Made by a program: the position numbers and the translations under genes | Notes under the pieces: generated by a model | Seen by the model: the letters and a program-made list of their open reading frames with translations, nothing else | Databases searched by the model: none | Told to the model about the DNA's origin: nothing | NCBI GenBank assembly: GCA_008711295.1 | Contig: VUYV01000069.1 | Location: forward strand, 4,154,381-4,218,380 | Direction: 5' to 3' | Length of the DNA stretch: 64,000 bases | Source: Anarhynchus alexandrinus | Lineage: Eukaryota > Chordata > Aves > Charadriiformes > Charadriidae | Part shown: positions 47,706-60,433 of the stretch, piece after piece | Layout of the letters: every line of letters starts with the position of its first letter | Position numbering within the stretch: position 1 is the stretch's first letter

Positions 47706-50700
47706 GAAGGTCACATTATCTGTGTTGATTATGAATGTGGGCATGAGGAAACTATTGTCCAACAAAAAGGAACTATGTGCAAGACTGAGTTAGGGATAGG
47801 CCATCGCCCTTTAGCTGCATTATAAAGACAAAACCTGGTGTGCCTGGGTTGCAGAAACAATCCAGGCGAGCCTAGGAGTGAATCTGACTGGCTTAAAATG
47901 CAGGATTGGGAGAAAAGAGCAGATCTCTCCCTGAAGAGGGTTTTCTGCCATTTTTTCCAGGTTTGAAATTTCGGGGCCACAGGTGAGACTGCCACTGCTT
48001 ATTTTTATACTGATAGTGTTACTTCAGATTATGTTATACACAACAGATGTACCTTTTAGGGTATCTTTTAATATTTTGGTAAGTGTTTAGGTTATGTAAA
48101 AGGCCTAGTGTTGAATGCTGTTTTTAACTTGGCTTTATCAGACTATAGGTCTCTGTGAAAATTTTACTGGAAAATGTAAAAGCACAATTAAAATAATGCT
48201 GTGAGTAAAGAAAACAATAATTCATAATTTCACACTCTGTAAATACATTTTTTTTGGCCATCAAAATTATACACAACTCCACAATGTAGTATGCCATGGT
48301 AACATAATAAACATATATATTACTTTGAAGTTTTAATATTCTTTTTGAGATATACAGCACCTTTTAAAATTTTATTTATAACTGGAATATAGCATACAAA
48401 CAATGTAAAGCTTTCAAAGCTGGATTCATTGCAGGTATTAAAATGCACTCATAATTATGCTTTTCACCATCCATTTGAGGTGACCTGTTATTTGGCACTT
48501 TTGGGATGGAAAGATTCCTGTTCAATTCATGGAACATTTTCAGCTATAGTGGTCCTAGTATGTAGCAAGAATTTTATGTAGACATAGACACATAATACTT
48601 ATGGAAACACTGGAATGGAGTACCACGAAAATTAATATTCTGCTTTTTCCCTGTAGACGTCTTGAATGAGAGACTTTATATTATTTTTACAGAAACTTGA
48701 TATGAACCTCTATATATATTAAATATCACATTCACTTTATTTGCAGTGTGTTTTAGCACAATGCCAACATCTTACACACAATGCAATATTTATTTTATGT
48801 GAAGTGTAGTTATGATAATTTACATTTTTAGTACACCATGTGTATTTAAAATATCCATACTATACAAGATCTTATTACGGCAATTTACATGGTATATAGT
48901 ACCTTTTTTCCTGTAAAAAAATATAATCTCAGCAAGCTCCTAGCAAGATTGTCTGCTTTTTTTTTCCCCTTGAAATCAGTTTTGTATTATGCATTTTGTT
49001 ACCTAAATATGTTGTAAGGGATTTTAAAGTGTTCTGTATAGGCTTAGTTTTGTTTCCCGTGAAGTGGATGGTAAGAATTTGACACAGCTGCATTGCTTAT
49101 GTTTGGCAAAGCCACGAGTAAGTGAACATTAATTTCTACTGGTTTCATTACAGTAGCACATCAGGGTCACTCCTGAAACCAGCCCCCCTCCTGATGGCCT
49201 CTGTTCAAATACCTGGGAAGAATTAGTCCCAATTCAAATTGCTTACGGCACCAGCAGAGTAGACAGGGGAAGAAAAACGCATTCTGCCTGCTCAGATCCC
49301 AGCGTGGACCCCCATGTTGCTTCCTGGTATCGCATCCTCACCGTAAGCGTTGCCAAATAAATTATTTGCAGAATATCACTGACTGCAGGTAGTACTTTAC
49401 CCTGTATCTAGATGTAGTTCATTTCTACATTTCTAACTGTACAGGATTCAAGAGAAGCCATTAAAATTTCTTAAAAGATCTAGCATTTAGCACGTCCAAG
49501 CATCCTAGAGCTTGTGTCTTGTGTTGTTTGTTCCACAGCACTGGGAACAAGTCATAATACTTTTGGAAAAGTGGAATATGCTTTTTTTTTTTTCCCTGCT
49601 AACTCTGTAAGGCTATGAAATACAGGTTCCCACACTTGTATGTGCAGCAGAAATGAACATCAGCATCCCAGGCTGATGGCAGTTTCTGTTTACAACAGTT
49701 AAAGCAACTAGGCTAATGAAATCAGCAGGACTACGGGAATAGAAACAATATGATGAAAATTAAGAAATGTTTCTGTGGTTATCTGATTTTAATGGCTTTC
49801 TGATGCTACCCAGACTTTTGGAACATAAATTTTTGGCTTGGGAAAGTGAAAAATACACAGTGAAACCTTAAATGATTTGATCCTTAGGACAGAAAATATG
49901 TTTTAGTCTTTATATGCTGTACCTAGTATAGTGGCTCCTGTGGGCCAAGGTAAAAGAACCAATCATCACTACCACCAATAATAATAACAATAACTTTGCA
50001 TTTATATAATTTAATTATTATCACCTGGCTTCACCTTAGCTGTTTGGTCCGTGCATACATTTATATATAATTTTCTCTTTTTACACATCAGTACATAATT
50101 GTTGTGCCTTTTTGTCGACAAGATTTTCCTCTACCCTTTAACAGCCTCATAAAGCCTCTCTTACACTCAGCATTTCACAAAACAGTTACTGTATTATGAT
50201 GATTTCCTAAAAATAAAAATAGTTTAGTAAATTCTGTGTAAAATTTCAGCTTCCTCCATAACTGCATGCCCTCTCGTCTTCCCTCCTTACCAATCTCTGG
50301 AATGTCAAACTTCAGTTCTTGTTGCTGACTCCATTTTCTGGGTCTCACAAGAAGTCATAAAGGGAAATTAGCTATTTTTTCACCACTACTTCCTGGCTTC
50401 TTGTTCTTATCACCACCACTATTAAGAAAATGCTTGGAAATTATCCGACCATAATTTCTGGGTGTCTACCATTTCATAGAAGTCATGACCAGAAAGGTGT
50501 CCGCAAGGCAATGGGAGAGGGATATTGTTTGGTCAAGTTTGTCATTTTAGGTTCGTAGACTTGAAGTATATATTCTTCAGGGTACGCAGCAGAAGGGGCT
50601 GAGGACAAGCAATTTGCTCTTCTCCAAAACATCAGTGTCCAAGTTTCCTGCTTCTTCTGTCAATAATCTCTCCCTTGGAAGAGGATTGAGTCAAAGGAAG

Positions 50701-53700
50701 CTGAAAGGAAAAGCAGTTTTCTCAGCAGAAGTGTATTAATCTTCCCTTTGAAAAGAGACAGTGGTGTAATTTTTGACCCCTTTCATATTGGCATCTGTCC
50801 TGCATATTTATTGCCTTTTTTTGCAAACACTTGGTACTTTTTCAGTGCCTTAAAGATGCATTGGTAAGTGTTACTTTGTTTTTAAAAATGTATGAAAAGG
50901 AAACAATGAAAAAGGACTTGACACCAATTCTGCTTGAATGGTGCATATATCTGAATATACAAATAGTTAAAACAGACGTATTTCTTGAATCTAATCCTTG
51001 ATCTTCTCCTGAAGTTTGAGGAATGCCCACATTCTTGTCATTCCTCTAACATTTTTCTTGTCTTTCTCCATGTTCTTTTTATTTTGATTTAATCTTTTTT
51101 TTTCCCCAGCACAACATCAAATACATTTTCTATATTGCCATAAAGAAGAACTTCATTATTTCTCCTTTTATAAGGTAACTTTTTGGATTTGGTTTCCATT
51201 TTATTTTGTTTTGCAACTGTCTTTGGTAACAAACATAGGAAATTTCAGTAGAAATCCAAGTAGTCCTGTTCTCTATTATGTGTTCGGTATGTCTGATTTG
51301 TTATTTCAAAGATGACTTCAAAATGGACACCATGCAGCGTAGATTACTCTTTCTTTACTTTGTGTGCTGCTGTCATCCAGAAAGAGAAAAACTGGCTAAA
51401 GTAGGGGAAAGTGGGAATTTCATTGGCAAGATTTCCTTTTTCATCGCAGCTCCAGCACCGCTGACCCGTGCTACGCTCCCTATCTACCAGCATTCTTGCT
51501 GATTCTTTTAAACAAATGGGAATTCCAGACAGAAGCAAATCATTTCCATATTGTCAGCAGATGAAATGAATCTTTCCATTAAATTGTACGTTTATTTTGG
51601 AGTTTGAAAGGGCTTTTATTGTAGTTGTTGTTATTGTTTTTAATTTACTAGAAGATGAATTTACTTTAGAACTGTTACATTAATCCCAATTCTGAACCCC
51701 TTAACTCATATTTAATTTGAAAATATCATATACAGTTAATTAAATTTTGTTTTGAGTTCTTTGGAAATAAACTTCTTGTTATTGATGATGTCATTAGTGC
51801 CAGGAGATATGCGTTTCCTGTGAAGGCCTGTAATAACCCACTGGGATTTTTTTCCTTTTTTGCAGTCCCTGCATGATAAATTAATAATTCAGATAATTTG
51901 TTTATAAACTAGGCTGTAGGGGGACATTGCTGAACACTACAAATAAGTTTTTGATGTAGTTAAAAAATTATTTCCGATGCTATTTATCATTTCTTAAACC
52001 AGACACTGTTGATGAATATTCAACTTCTGCATAAAGCACAGGAAAACCTTTTTAATCAGCACTAATACTGAAGCGTGAATTTTCTAATCAGCATAACTGG
52101 TGTGTGGTGTGGGAACCTATAGGGCTGGCAAATTTTTCAGATTAGGGAGTGTTAATGGATGGAAGAAGGACAGGCGCTGGCAGCCCGGCAAAGCTCTCAT
52201 TCATTTTTAGCACTTCTCTGGCTTCCAGGAATGAAATCAAGCCACGGGGAAAGGAATTGACTTGTAGAGCACAGGCTACCATCCACAATGGCCCCGGGCT
52301 CCCTTTGGATAGCAGGCTGCTGTCAGCCTCTGTTTCAACAGGCTTTGACCCAAACAAGCCAGCTGCTTTATCATTCGTGGATTTGCAGTTTAACAAAACG
52401 GTGTGCGGTGTGGGGCAGCTCTGTGGATTTAAATACACGACCCAACAATGAAATCCACGTTGTTCGTGGTTCTCTTGAACTGTACCTCATCCACTCATGC
52501 ACTTGTTTTCATGGACCATAATTATGCAATTAGATTTGATGTAATTTCACACTGCATTTTCTCTGTCAGAAATAAGTGCTGATTTTGTCAGGCTACGAAG
52601 TGGTTGGTGCTCACAGTGAACCGAGAAAGGGTATGAGGAACCTCTTTGTTTCATCTGAGTTAACTAGATGGCTGAGATAACTAGACTGGTCTTTCATTCT
52701 GTCATTTTTTTTGCTTAAAAACAGAACTGTGTTGTCACCACAGCTTTTAGTTCTGTTGTTGGCTTCAGAAGGCAGCTTCTCTCTCTAGCAAAGACACAGC
52801 ACTAGGACGCAGTGGTTCTGCTGTCTCTGTTCCCATAGGACCCAGGCTCTTCCTTGTCTAAACGGTGACTGGAGCAGTGGTACAGAGATTACAGCACCGC
52901 AGATTAAGCTGTCTGCCCCTCCCCTTTGCTGGGGACCCCATCTTCCACTTTGGGAGTGCAGAATGGAAAGCATGTCCTCGCTCCAAGAGCTGTTTTCACA
53001 ATCTGACAAGCTTAAGATGGTTCCCGTGAGTGGATGAGTGCTGGTACTGGACTGCAGGCTGAAGCATGGACACGCTACTCACGCAGCCACTGCCAGCAGT
53101 CAGGCAACAGCCTGCAAGAGAGGACTGGGGTAGACGAGGGAGGAGTGGAAAATTCCTTTATCAGAGCTGGTTTGCCAGAACCCTTAGAAAACCACATGTT
53201 ACAAAGAAATGTGGCAGATCTGCTTGCTGAGCCTGTATAATGCCTCCTATACATCTAACCTCTAACTGTGGATCATGGTCATCATAACACAATCCGTCCT
53301 TGTATTTCTTTTTATTTTTATTTTCATGCTATGGCAAAAGATACATCATCTGGAGCGCCATAAACTACACCTGCTGAAAGCCATTCTGAGCTTAGGCCAA
53401 ATCTAATATAAGCAGGCACAACTCAATTAAAGTCACGCTTGCTTACACCTGTAGTGAATTTGATACTGGGTGTATGCATTGACTTGTACTAAATATGTTG
53501 TCTGAAATGATTAAGCACTAACCCAGTCTGTAGCAAACCTCTGAAGCCTGTTCAAGTTAGGTGATTTATGATAATTTTCATTGCAATTGTGCTTTTCTGT
53601 GCTTGTCTGTAGTGTCTGCAATACACTCTCAGAATCCTTCCGGTTAACCCGTTTCCGTAAAAGCTCTACCTGTGCTGCTGTGACCACACCTCCCTTAGAA

Positions 53701-54998
53701 TAAGCTGCAGAACCTTTATACTAGCTCGCAAAAGCACCGGTGGCAGTACAGTTTCAGCAGCAAGGAGCTGAGTGTGGGCTGCAGAAGCTGCCGGAGAAGC
53801 AAATTAAATGCTCAGATGGTTAAACCAAGCTCCATGTGGCCGTTGCTGGCTGTTCACACTTCCGCTTGAACAGCTTTCAAGTTAACCCTGGTGTGTCCTC
53901 AAGAGCAGCAGTGTCTGCAGTGACAGCAGTGCAGACATCCCGGGAAGGAAGCAAATACATTCACAGCTGATGAGGCTAACTTTTAGCAAATTCATCTTCT
54001 ATTTTAGCAACACAACGTAGATAACAATTCCAGAATTTCACATTATTTCATGTATGTTTACTTGGTAATTTTACGAAAAGAAACGTATCAAATACCTAAT
54101 CATGTTAAGTCATTATACAGCTCTTACATAATCACATTAACTGCTTATGAAACGACTACATTGCAATATCATTTTAAAGGTAAGGCAATTTAAGAATGGT
54201 CTGCAAATCGTACACACTGCTGCCTGCATTAATGGTACTTCATATAGGAATGCATGCTATTTCAGTTGGAAAACGCACTTTGTAATAAAGTCAGAAACAT
54301 CATAAAAAATTGGAAAGACATTAAATTATCATTTAATCAGTTCTATAATAAAATCTGCTTTGTTAATAAGTATGAAAAAATAACAGCTGGAAAACAGTAC
54401 TGCTGGTCCACCTAATCCTACTTGAAAACCACTTTCAGACTTTGTCAAAGTATTGGTGGAAATACAAAGCAAGTCTATCTTCAGCATTGCTTATCCTGAC
54501 TATAGACACAAAGATGAGATACAGAGATTAGAATGGAACAAACTATTTGCAATGAAAAGATGTGGTATAGGAAGAGCTTGGTTTTGTTGCTGGCATTTTT
54601 TGGTGAAGTGCTTTGCCTGTACTAGATATGAAGCCCAGGGATATAACAGCACTAGATGAAACCTTTCTATTTTGATCCCCTGATCAAAGCTGGTGAAGAC
54701 TTAAATATGAAATCTGGATGTTTCAATAGCAGAATATCCATGTATTTACACCATTCACCTTGTAGTCATAGGATCTAATTCTTCAACAATATTTTTTTGT
54801 GTTTTATTGAGAGCTAGGCTTGAAAAATAATGGAAATTGACAGAAAAAAAAATAATTGCTTAGCTGAGGGGATATGTCAATGACTTGAAAATTAAAATAT
54901 AATCAAATCTTAGAAACCACACCAAATATTTATGACCATCTCTATTAATGTATCGTTGCTTACTGCAGCTGTTAAGGATTTTACAATCTTTTTTTTTT
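47706..54998. other. Mostly unique non-coding DNA
   Basis: No gene, RNA gene or named repeat recognised apart from the candidate element at 52030-52600. The segment 52780-53240 is GC-richer, with short frames on both strands and no family match. Confidence 0.45.
52030..52600. promoter_or_regulatory. Candidate conserved non-coding element
   Basis: A block of balanced composition, free of simple repeats, with overlapping open frames of about 100 codons on both strands (52142-52438 minus, 52149-52451 plus) but no recognisable protein. It includes CTAATCAGCATAACTGG, TCATTCATTTTTAGCAC and GGACCATAATTATGCAATTA. Long two-strand openness with complex sequence is seen in deeply conserved enhancers as well as by chance. 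The call is an inference from texture, not from alignment. Confidence 0.25.
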
Positions 54999-55014
54999 GT
55001 GCGTGTGTGTGTGT
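54999..55014. repeat. Short (GT)n tract after T-run
   Basis: A ten-base T run (54989-54998) followed by GTGCGTGTGTGTGTGT. Simple sequence. Confidence 0.95.
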
Positions 55015-55880
55015 CTAGGAATTAAAAGCACAGGTCCCCACTTGTTTTGTACTCAGGCAAACATCCTTCATCTTCTAGACATCTGTAAGAATAGATCCAT
55101 ATATGATAATAGTCCAACCAATATACTGAAAATAATATAATCAGGCCTATTCTTTTGTTAATTATTTCTCTACTTTTTTTTACAGTGCTGAGACATTATA
55201 TTCTGAATTACCAAGAAATGCCATATAAAATATCAAGCCTTTCCAACACAATAAGCTTCTTGTAATGATCTCATTGTATTTTCTAAGAGGTATTTGTCTA
55301 CCTCATAAAATCATCACGTAACAACACAATTAGTAGCTTCTGTTCAGCAAAAGCAGCAGATTATAATGGCAGGTCAAGGCTAACACATACTGGCAGAGCT
55401 TTGTGGGTAAGTTTGTAATTCTTCTTCTGACTTCCTATTACTAAAAAATCACTTAACATGATGATTCCAGGGTTCATATTTTCTGTTTACGAGCTATACA
55501 ATAAGCTAAATAAAGGCTATGTCTGCTTGAAGATAATATCTTAAAATATTGTAATCACTCCATACATGGTATTGTTAAACAGTGAAATAGTCTATACTAT
55601 CCTCTCATGACTATGTTGTGGCTAGCACCTGTGAATGCTTCTTCTGCCAGTTGGTATTATCACAGCTTTTCCTCCATATGTCTGCTTTAAGCACATGATT
55701 ACAGCTCGGGCCTCTCCAACCATTTTAAACTCCTGTTCTTCTCAAATGTTCTTCTTTACATGCCATGAATTCATCGGTGCAACAGTTTTTTCCTTTCTTT
55801 TTTATGAACTATCTTTAATAGGTTGAGAGCCAGCTTAAGCTCAGGGTTTGCTTTGCAATCAATGAGAAATAGCAGACTGA

Positions 55881-55908
55881 TTATTGAGTAATAATTGTTA
55901 CTCAATAA
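55881..55908. other. Perfect 11-bp hairpin
   Basis: TTATTGAGTAA (55881-55891), loop TAATTG, then TTACTCAATAA (55898-55908). A perfect inverted repeat with a six-base loop. It could be a small foldback relic, a cruciform-prone site or a dimeric transcription-factor site; no neighbour decides. Confidence 0.8.
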
Positions 55909-56419
55909 CCACGGTAAGAATAATCCATTTTACAAGTCCCACCATTTGGCTTGTCTATCCTCTCAAAGATTAAGGGTACCAGCCAGTTAACGGAGGTGTG
56001 AATAATGACTACAGCTAATGAGATACACCACAAAACCAGGACTTTTCCAAATAGTTAGCTGTTTTTGTCCAATCAGAATAAAGAGGAATTTTTGGTATGG
56101 AAATGTTTCATAAACCTAAGCTGTCAATAAGGGAGGTCACAGTATTCTTCCCTTCTGACTGCCTGAGACAATCCTCTCAGAGACATTCTGTATGTTCTTT
56201 TTCTCAGTGTATAGGCAGTATACAGTGGTTCTACTTTTTTTCCAGGAATTAGCTGTGTTTTCACAATTTGGAAATGTTTCTAGAAAATTATTACTCAGAT
56301 AGACACTGATCTATATTGCATTTTGAATAGGGAATGATTTTTTGAGTTAGCATTATTGCAGTTTTTTATGATATAGTTGTTCTGCACTTCTTTCACAGCA
56401 AGGATCTAATAATATAATG

Positions 56420-56437
56420 TGTGTTCTGAAGAACACA
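56420..56437. other. Perfect 8-bp palindrome
   Basis: TGTGTTCT-GA-AGAACACA. Contains TGTTCT and AGAACA, the two steroid-receptor half-sites, but in the order and spacing opposite to a classical glucocorticoid response element. Confidence 0.8.
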
Positions 56438-56607
56438 TTAAAATGACATTATGCGATCAGGATGCCAATTATAGTATGACTAAAGACTAGCTATCAAGCT
56501 ACAGAAAGTCAGTAATTGTGCTGATATAAACATAATGTTTATATGTCTTGAGTAGAAAAGAATGAATCCCATTTTATTACTCACATACGATTATTGACAA
56601 AACACTT

Positions 56608-56714
56608 AGGGATACATTTTCAAAGTGTTGTATGGGTTTTTAGCTGCATGACTCCCATTTAAGTCAATAAGAGTCACATAGTTAAAACCCCATGCAACAT
56701 TTTGAAAAATTACC
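56608..56714. mobile_element. Palindromic MITE-like repeat, ~100 bp
   Basis: The left arm (about 56615-56658: ATTTTCAAAGTGTTGTATGG, then GTTTTTAGCTGCATGACTC) is an imperfect inverted copy of the right arm (about 56671-56708: GAGTCACATAGTTAAAACCC, then CATGCAACATTTTGAAAA). The whole unit folds into one long hairpin centred near 56664. Similar TTTTCAAAA-ended palindromes are widespread in sauropsids (family knowledge, name uncertain). Presumed immobile relic. Confidence 0.7.
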
Positions 56715-56924
56715 ACAGAGAAGCCTCTCTTTTATTGCTTAGCTGCACAAATCATTTTATTCTCTAGTAGTTCTTCCACATGGCAAACTAGAAGTGTTGG
56801 CTGTCAGTACTCTCATAAAAAAAACCCCATCCACAGGCCTCCAAATATGGTGATCTATTTATATGCAGATTTCAAAAAATAATAACATGATTTGTACTTC
56901 TATTGTTCCTTTCATCAGGTTATA

Positions 56925-57095
56925 GCCCAGTGCTTTAAAGCTATTAGTTAATTATGCCTCACATCACTCCTCCAGGTAGGTACACTAGTAGCTGCCACCT
57001 TTGGTGGCTCACCCGAGGAGACAAGGTGAGTCAGTGGAAGAACAAAGAATTGAACCAGCCCAGCTCCAGGTCCTTGGTCCCTTGTTCCAGCTACG
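56925..57095 (-). mobile_element. MIR / CORE-SINE relic, minus strand
   Basis: The plus strand matches the reverse complement of MIR: CACTCCTCCAGGTAGGTA, a GAGGAGACAAGGTGAGTCAG block corresponding to the CTGAGG...GTTAAGTGACTTG region, GTGGAAGAACAAAGAATTGA corresponding to GTGGCAGAGCTGGGATTTGA, then ACC and AGCTCCAGGTCCTTGG. Strongly diverged. Confidence 0.65.
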
Positions 57096-59269
57096 AAATA
57101 CTCCCAACCCACAAAGATTCAGCATTCAATAGTATGTAATGCATATGAAATGCTAACATTAATTGGAAATGGCACTGGAGTGACCTCACTTCAGTCTACT
57201 GAGGTCTGATATTGCTTCTTCTCACTCATTAATTCATTAATTAGTTTAAAAGGGCTAATGGAAAACAAAAATATTCCATTTGCCAGGGTAGATCGCTGCT
57301 GAATATTTATATTATTTTTTATTATTCATACGGAATCATAAGTGCTTAACAGACAAGTCATTGTGGGGTTTTTTGTTGTTGAGATAAACACAATCCAGAA
57401 TTTTTAGAGCACATCAATTTAAAGGACTGATGGGATCTTCGCTATGATTTGACTTTGCAAGGCTAAAGAAGCTCTAAGAAAACAGTTTTATGATCAGCTT
57501 AGTAGATTGACAGCCGTCACAACTCGGACAGTTTCATTATGACTTGGACGTCTCAGGAACTTACAGCAACAGTGGAATGGTGTCATATGAAATCTTTATG
57601 CTTATTTTAGGTCTCTCTTAGGCAAAGGAAGAGATTTGAACATGCTCTTTGTTTAAATAAAGAAGCACGTGATTAAATTAGTGATCAGTATTAGTACCTA
57701 TACATAGAATGAGTAATTAATGTTTTATGTAAATGCTTGAGAAACTGAAGAATTTTAAATTTACCATTAGCTAGGCTATTAAATTTATTAGTCTGAAGTT
57801 TTGCTTTTAGAGCTTTTTGGTGGGACATACGTACATATTATATTATACCTTCAGTACGTATGTTTCAGATTCTTTTCAGCTCTCCAAAAACATAGCCTTT
57901 CCTGGACAAAAGAGAATTAGCTTTGTCTGGCAGATACCAGTTTATTCTTCTGAATTAAGATGTATACAGGCTCCCGTAAACTCTGACTGGCCTATTTATT
58001 AATAGAAATGTTAGCCACACCCAGGTTTCCCTCGAATAGAAAGTATAAATTAGTGTATAATAAAAGTCATAATGATTCAGAGTTTTCACAAAATAAAACT
58101 AGAATTCATTAAGATGCTCCTTACCATCCTGACATATTTCATTTAACAGCAACAGACATTTTTCTTATTTCACTGCGGTAGTATTACCATGGTCTAAGAC
58201 AAAAATTGTTTTTCCTAGTCGATTGTACCCTTGTGCCTTTGTTACTTGTATTTCTATCGACATTGAGTGCATTATCCATTGTTAAATGATTGATAAAAAT
58301 TGTTAAATAAGGCAAACACTATATTCAGTGTAGTGTAATGAGGCCTATCAAGCACGAGAAATACTTCTCATCATGATATTAAAATTAAATGTAGCATTTT
58401 AAAAATTCTTGACATAAATAAAGAAGTTATTTATCTGGACCAGTGCTTTTTCTGTAAGCCCAGTGTTCTGTATAAGTCATCGCCAAAGCATATATTTTAT
58501 TCTGTAGAATACCTTCATTTTCTTCTTCTCAAATACATTTTGAACTTGCAATCATTAACCCTAACATAGTCCACAATCGTATGGCCTTTTCTATGTAGGG
58601 TTGTAACAGCTGTTGTAGTCTTATTTCACCTGCAGTTTTGCATCTCCATTAGAACAGGTTTTTTCCCACATGAAATGTGATACATCCACTCATATTTAAT
58701 TGGCTATGGTAAGCACAGTGTTATTCCTGACTACATTAAAATATTGAATTTAGCAGTTGGCTCCATGTGCACAGTTACCCACTTGCTCTCCCCTCCAATT
58801 CCAATCAAGAACATTCCCAAGCTAAAGCAATCTAAAAAACTTGTATGCATAAGGCATACAGTACCTGTAACCACCAGGTTACAAGACAATGATGGAGTCA
58901 GTATCACATCCAGTTGTCTTTGGTTCCTTTTTGTGATGACAAGGTAGACATGCAGAGATGAATCCTTTGAAATTGGTTTCCACTAAGCCTCAAAAGCAGA
59001 CTTTTGGACCAGCATTTAGATACCTGCCTCCAGTAATTACACAGCCAGTATAAGGTCTATGCGTAAATAACATTGACTGGTTTTGTACTTTAAAATCATG
59101 TTTTTGATCTTTTTGATGATGTTGCCTTACTCTTTTGAAACCAACCTTAAATATCAAATTATCTGTCATACCTTATTGAGACTTACTTGATATGCTTTTC
59201 ACAGAAACCTCAATTTTCTCTTTTTTTCAATACATTTATTAATGTTTAAGGTATTAAAAATATTCCCAC
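57096..59269. other. Unique non-coding DNA
   Basis: No gene or named repeat. The stretch 57420-57720 contains TAGATTGACAGCCGTCAC, including a PBX/MEIS-like TTGACAG, and has the texture of a conserved element; conservation not measurable here. The double hairpin at 58842-58883 is listed separately. Confidence 0.4.
58842..58883. other. Two adjacent perfect 7-bp hairpins
   Basis: TGTATGC-ATAAG-GCATACA (58842-58860) and TGTAACC-ACCA-GGTTACA (58866-58883) are separated by GTACC. CTTGTA at 58840-58845 can also pair with TACAAG at 58880-58885, so an alternative closed fold exists. No similarity to a known RNA was recognised. Confidence 0.75.
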
Positions 59270-60433
59270 TTAGTGGATGAGGGAAAGGCTGTGGAATATG
59301 TTTAACTAGACTTCAGTAAAGCCTTTCACAATGTTTCCCACAGCATTCTCCTGGAGAAACTGGCTGCTCATGGCCTGGACAGGCGTACAGTTCATTGGGT
59401 AAAAAACTGGTTGGATGGCTGGGCCCAAAGAGTCATGGTGAATGGAGTTAAATTCAGTTGGCGGCTGATCACCAGTGGTGTTCCCAGGGCTCAGTTTTTG
59501 GGTCAGTTTTGTTTAATGTCTTTACCAAGGATCTGGATGAGGGGATTGAGTGCACCCTCAGTAAATTCNNNNNNNNNNNNNNNNNNNNNNNNNNNNNNNN
59601 NNNNNNNNNNNNNNNNNNNNNNNNNNNNNNNNNNNNNNNNNNNNNNNNNNNNNNNNNNNNNNNNNNNNNNNNNNNNNNNNNNGGGTCCTGCACTTGGGTC
59701 ACAACAACCCCATGCAACATTACAGGCTTGGGGAAGAGTCACTGGAAAGCTGCCTGGCAGAATAGGACCTGGGGGTGTTGGCTGACAGCAGCTGAATATG
59801 AGCCAGCAGTGTGCCCAGGTGGCCAAGAAGACCAACAGCATCCTGGCCTTTATCAGAAATAGTGTGGCCAGCAGGACTAGGGAAGTGTTTGTACCTCTGT
59901 ACTTGGCACTGGTGAGGCTGCACCTGGAATACTGTGTTCAGTTTTGGGCCCCTCACTACAAGAAAGTTTCTGGACCGTGTCCAGAGAAGGGCAAGGAAGC
60001 TGGTGAAGGGTCTGGAGCACAAGTCTTATGAGGAGTGGCTGAGGGAACTGGGGTTGTTTAGTCTGGAGAAAGGGAGGCTGAGGGGAGACCTTATCTCTCT
60101 CTACAACTACCTGACAGGAGGTTGTAGCGATGTGGATGCTGGTCTCTTCTCCCAAGTAACAAGTGATAGGACAAAATAAATTACCTCAAATTGCACCAGG
60201 GAAGGATTAGGATGGATCTTAGGAAAAATTTTTTCACTGAAAGGGTTATCGAACATTGGTACAGGCTGGCCAGGGATGTAGTCGTATCACCATCCCTGGA
60301 GGTATTTAAGAGACAGGTAGATGTGGTGTTTAGGGACATGGTTTAGTGGTGGTTTTGTCAGTGCTAGGTTAAAGGTTGGACTTGACGATCTTAAAGGTTC
60401 CTTCCAACCTAGATGACTCTATGATTCTATGAT
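59270..60433 (+). mobile_element. CR1 LINE, 5'-truncated, plus strand, with gap
   Basis: Starts just upstream of RT motif A ([20 protein letters not shown]) and continues through [15 protein letters not shown], the gap, [40 protein letters not shown] and the 3' untranslated region, to the octamer tail CTCTATGATTCTATGAT (60417-60433). Nearly identical in wording to the minus-strand CR1 at 44575-46575, so the same subfamily. Lesions: a TAA early in motif A (VEYV-stop-LDF), TAG at 59763-59765, a frameshift near 59787, and a further one near 59965. Flanks and truncation point differ from the other copy, so it is an independent insertion. Confidence 0.96.
59569..59682. other. Assembly gap (114 N)
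   Basis: Unresolved bases inside the CR1 copy. They cover the RT motif-C region, so the catalytic residues of this copy cannot be read. Confidence 1.

Larger units (their letters stand above)
55015..56607. other. Unique non-coding DNA
   Basis: AT-rich, no gene recognised. Hairpins at 55881-55908 and 56420-56437 are listed separately. Confidence 0.45.

Noticed and set aside
59411..59862. Frames of 112-134 codons across the second N block
   Set aside because: They cross 114 unknown bases inside a CR1. Only the frames that match CR1 ORF2 on each side have meaning.
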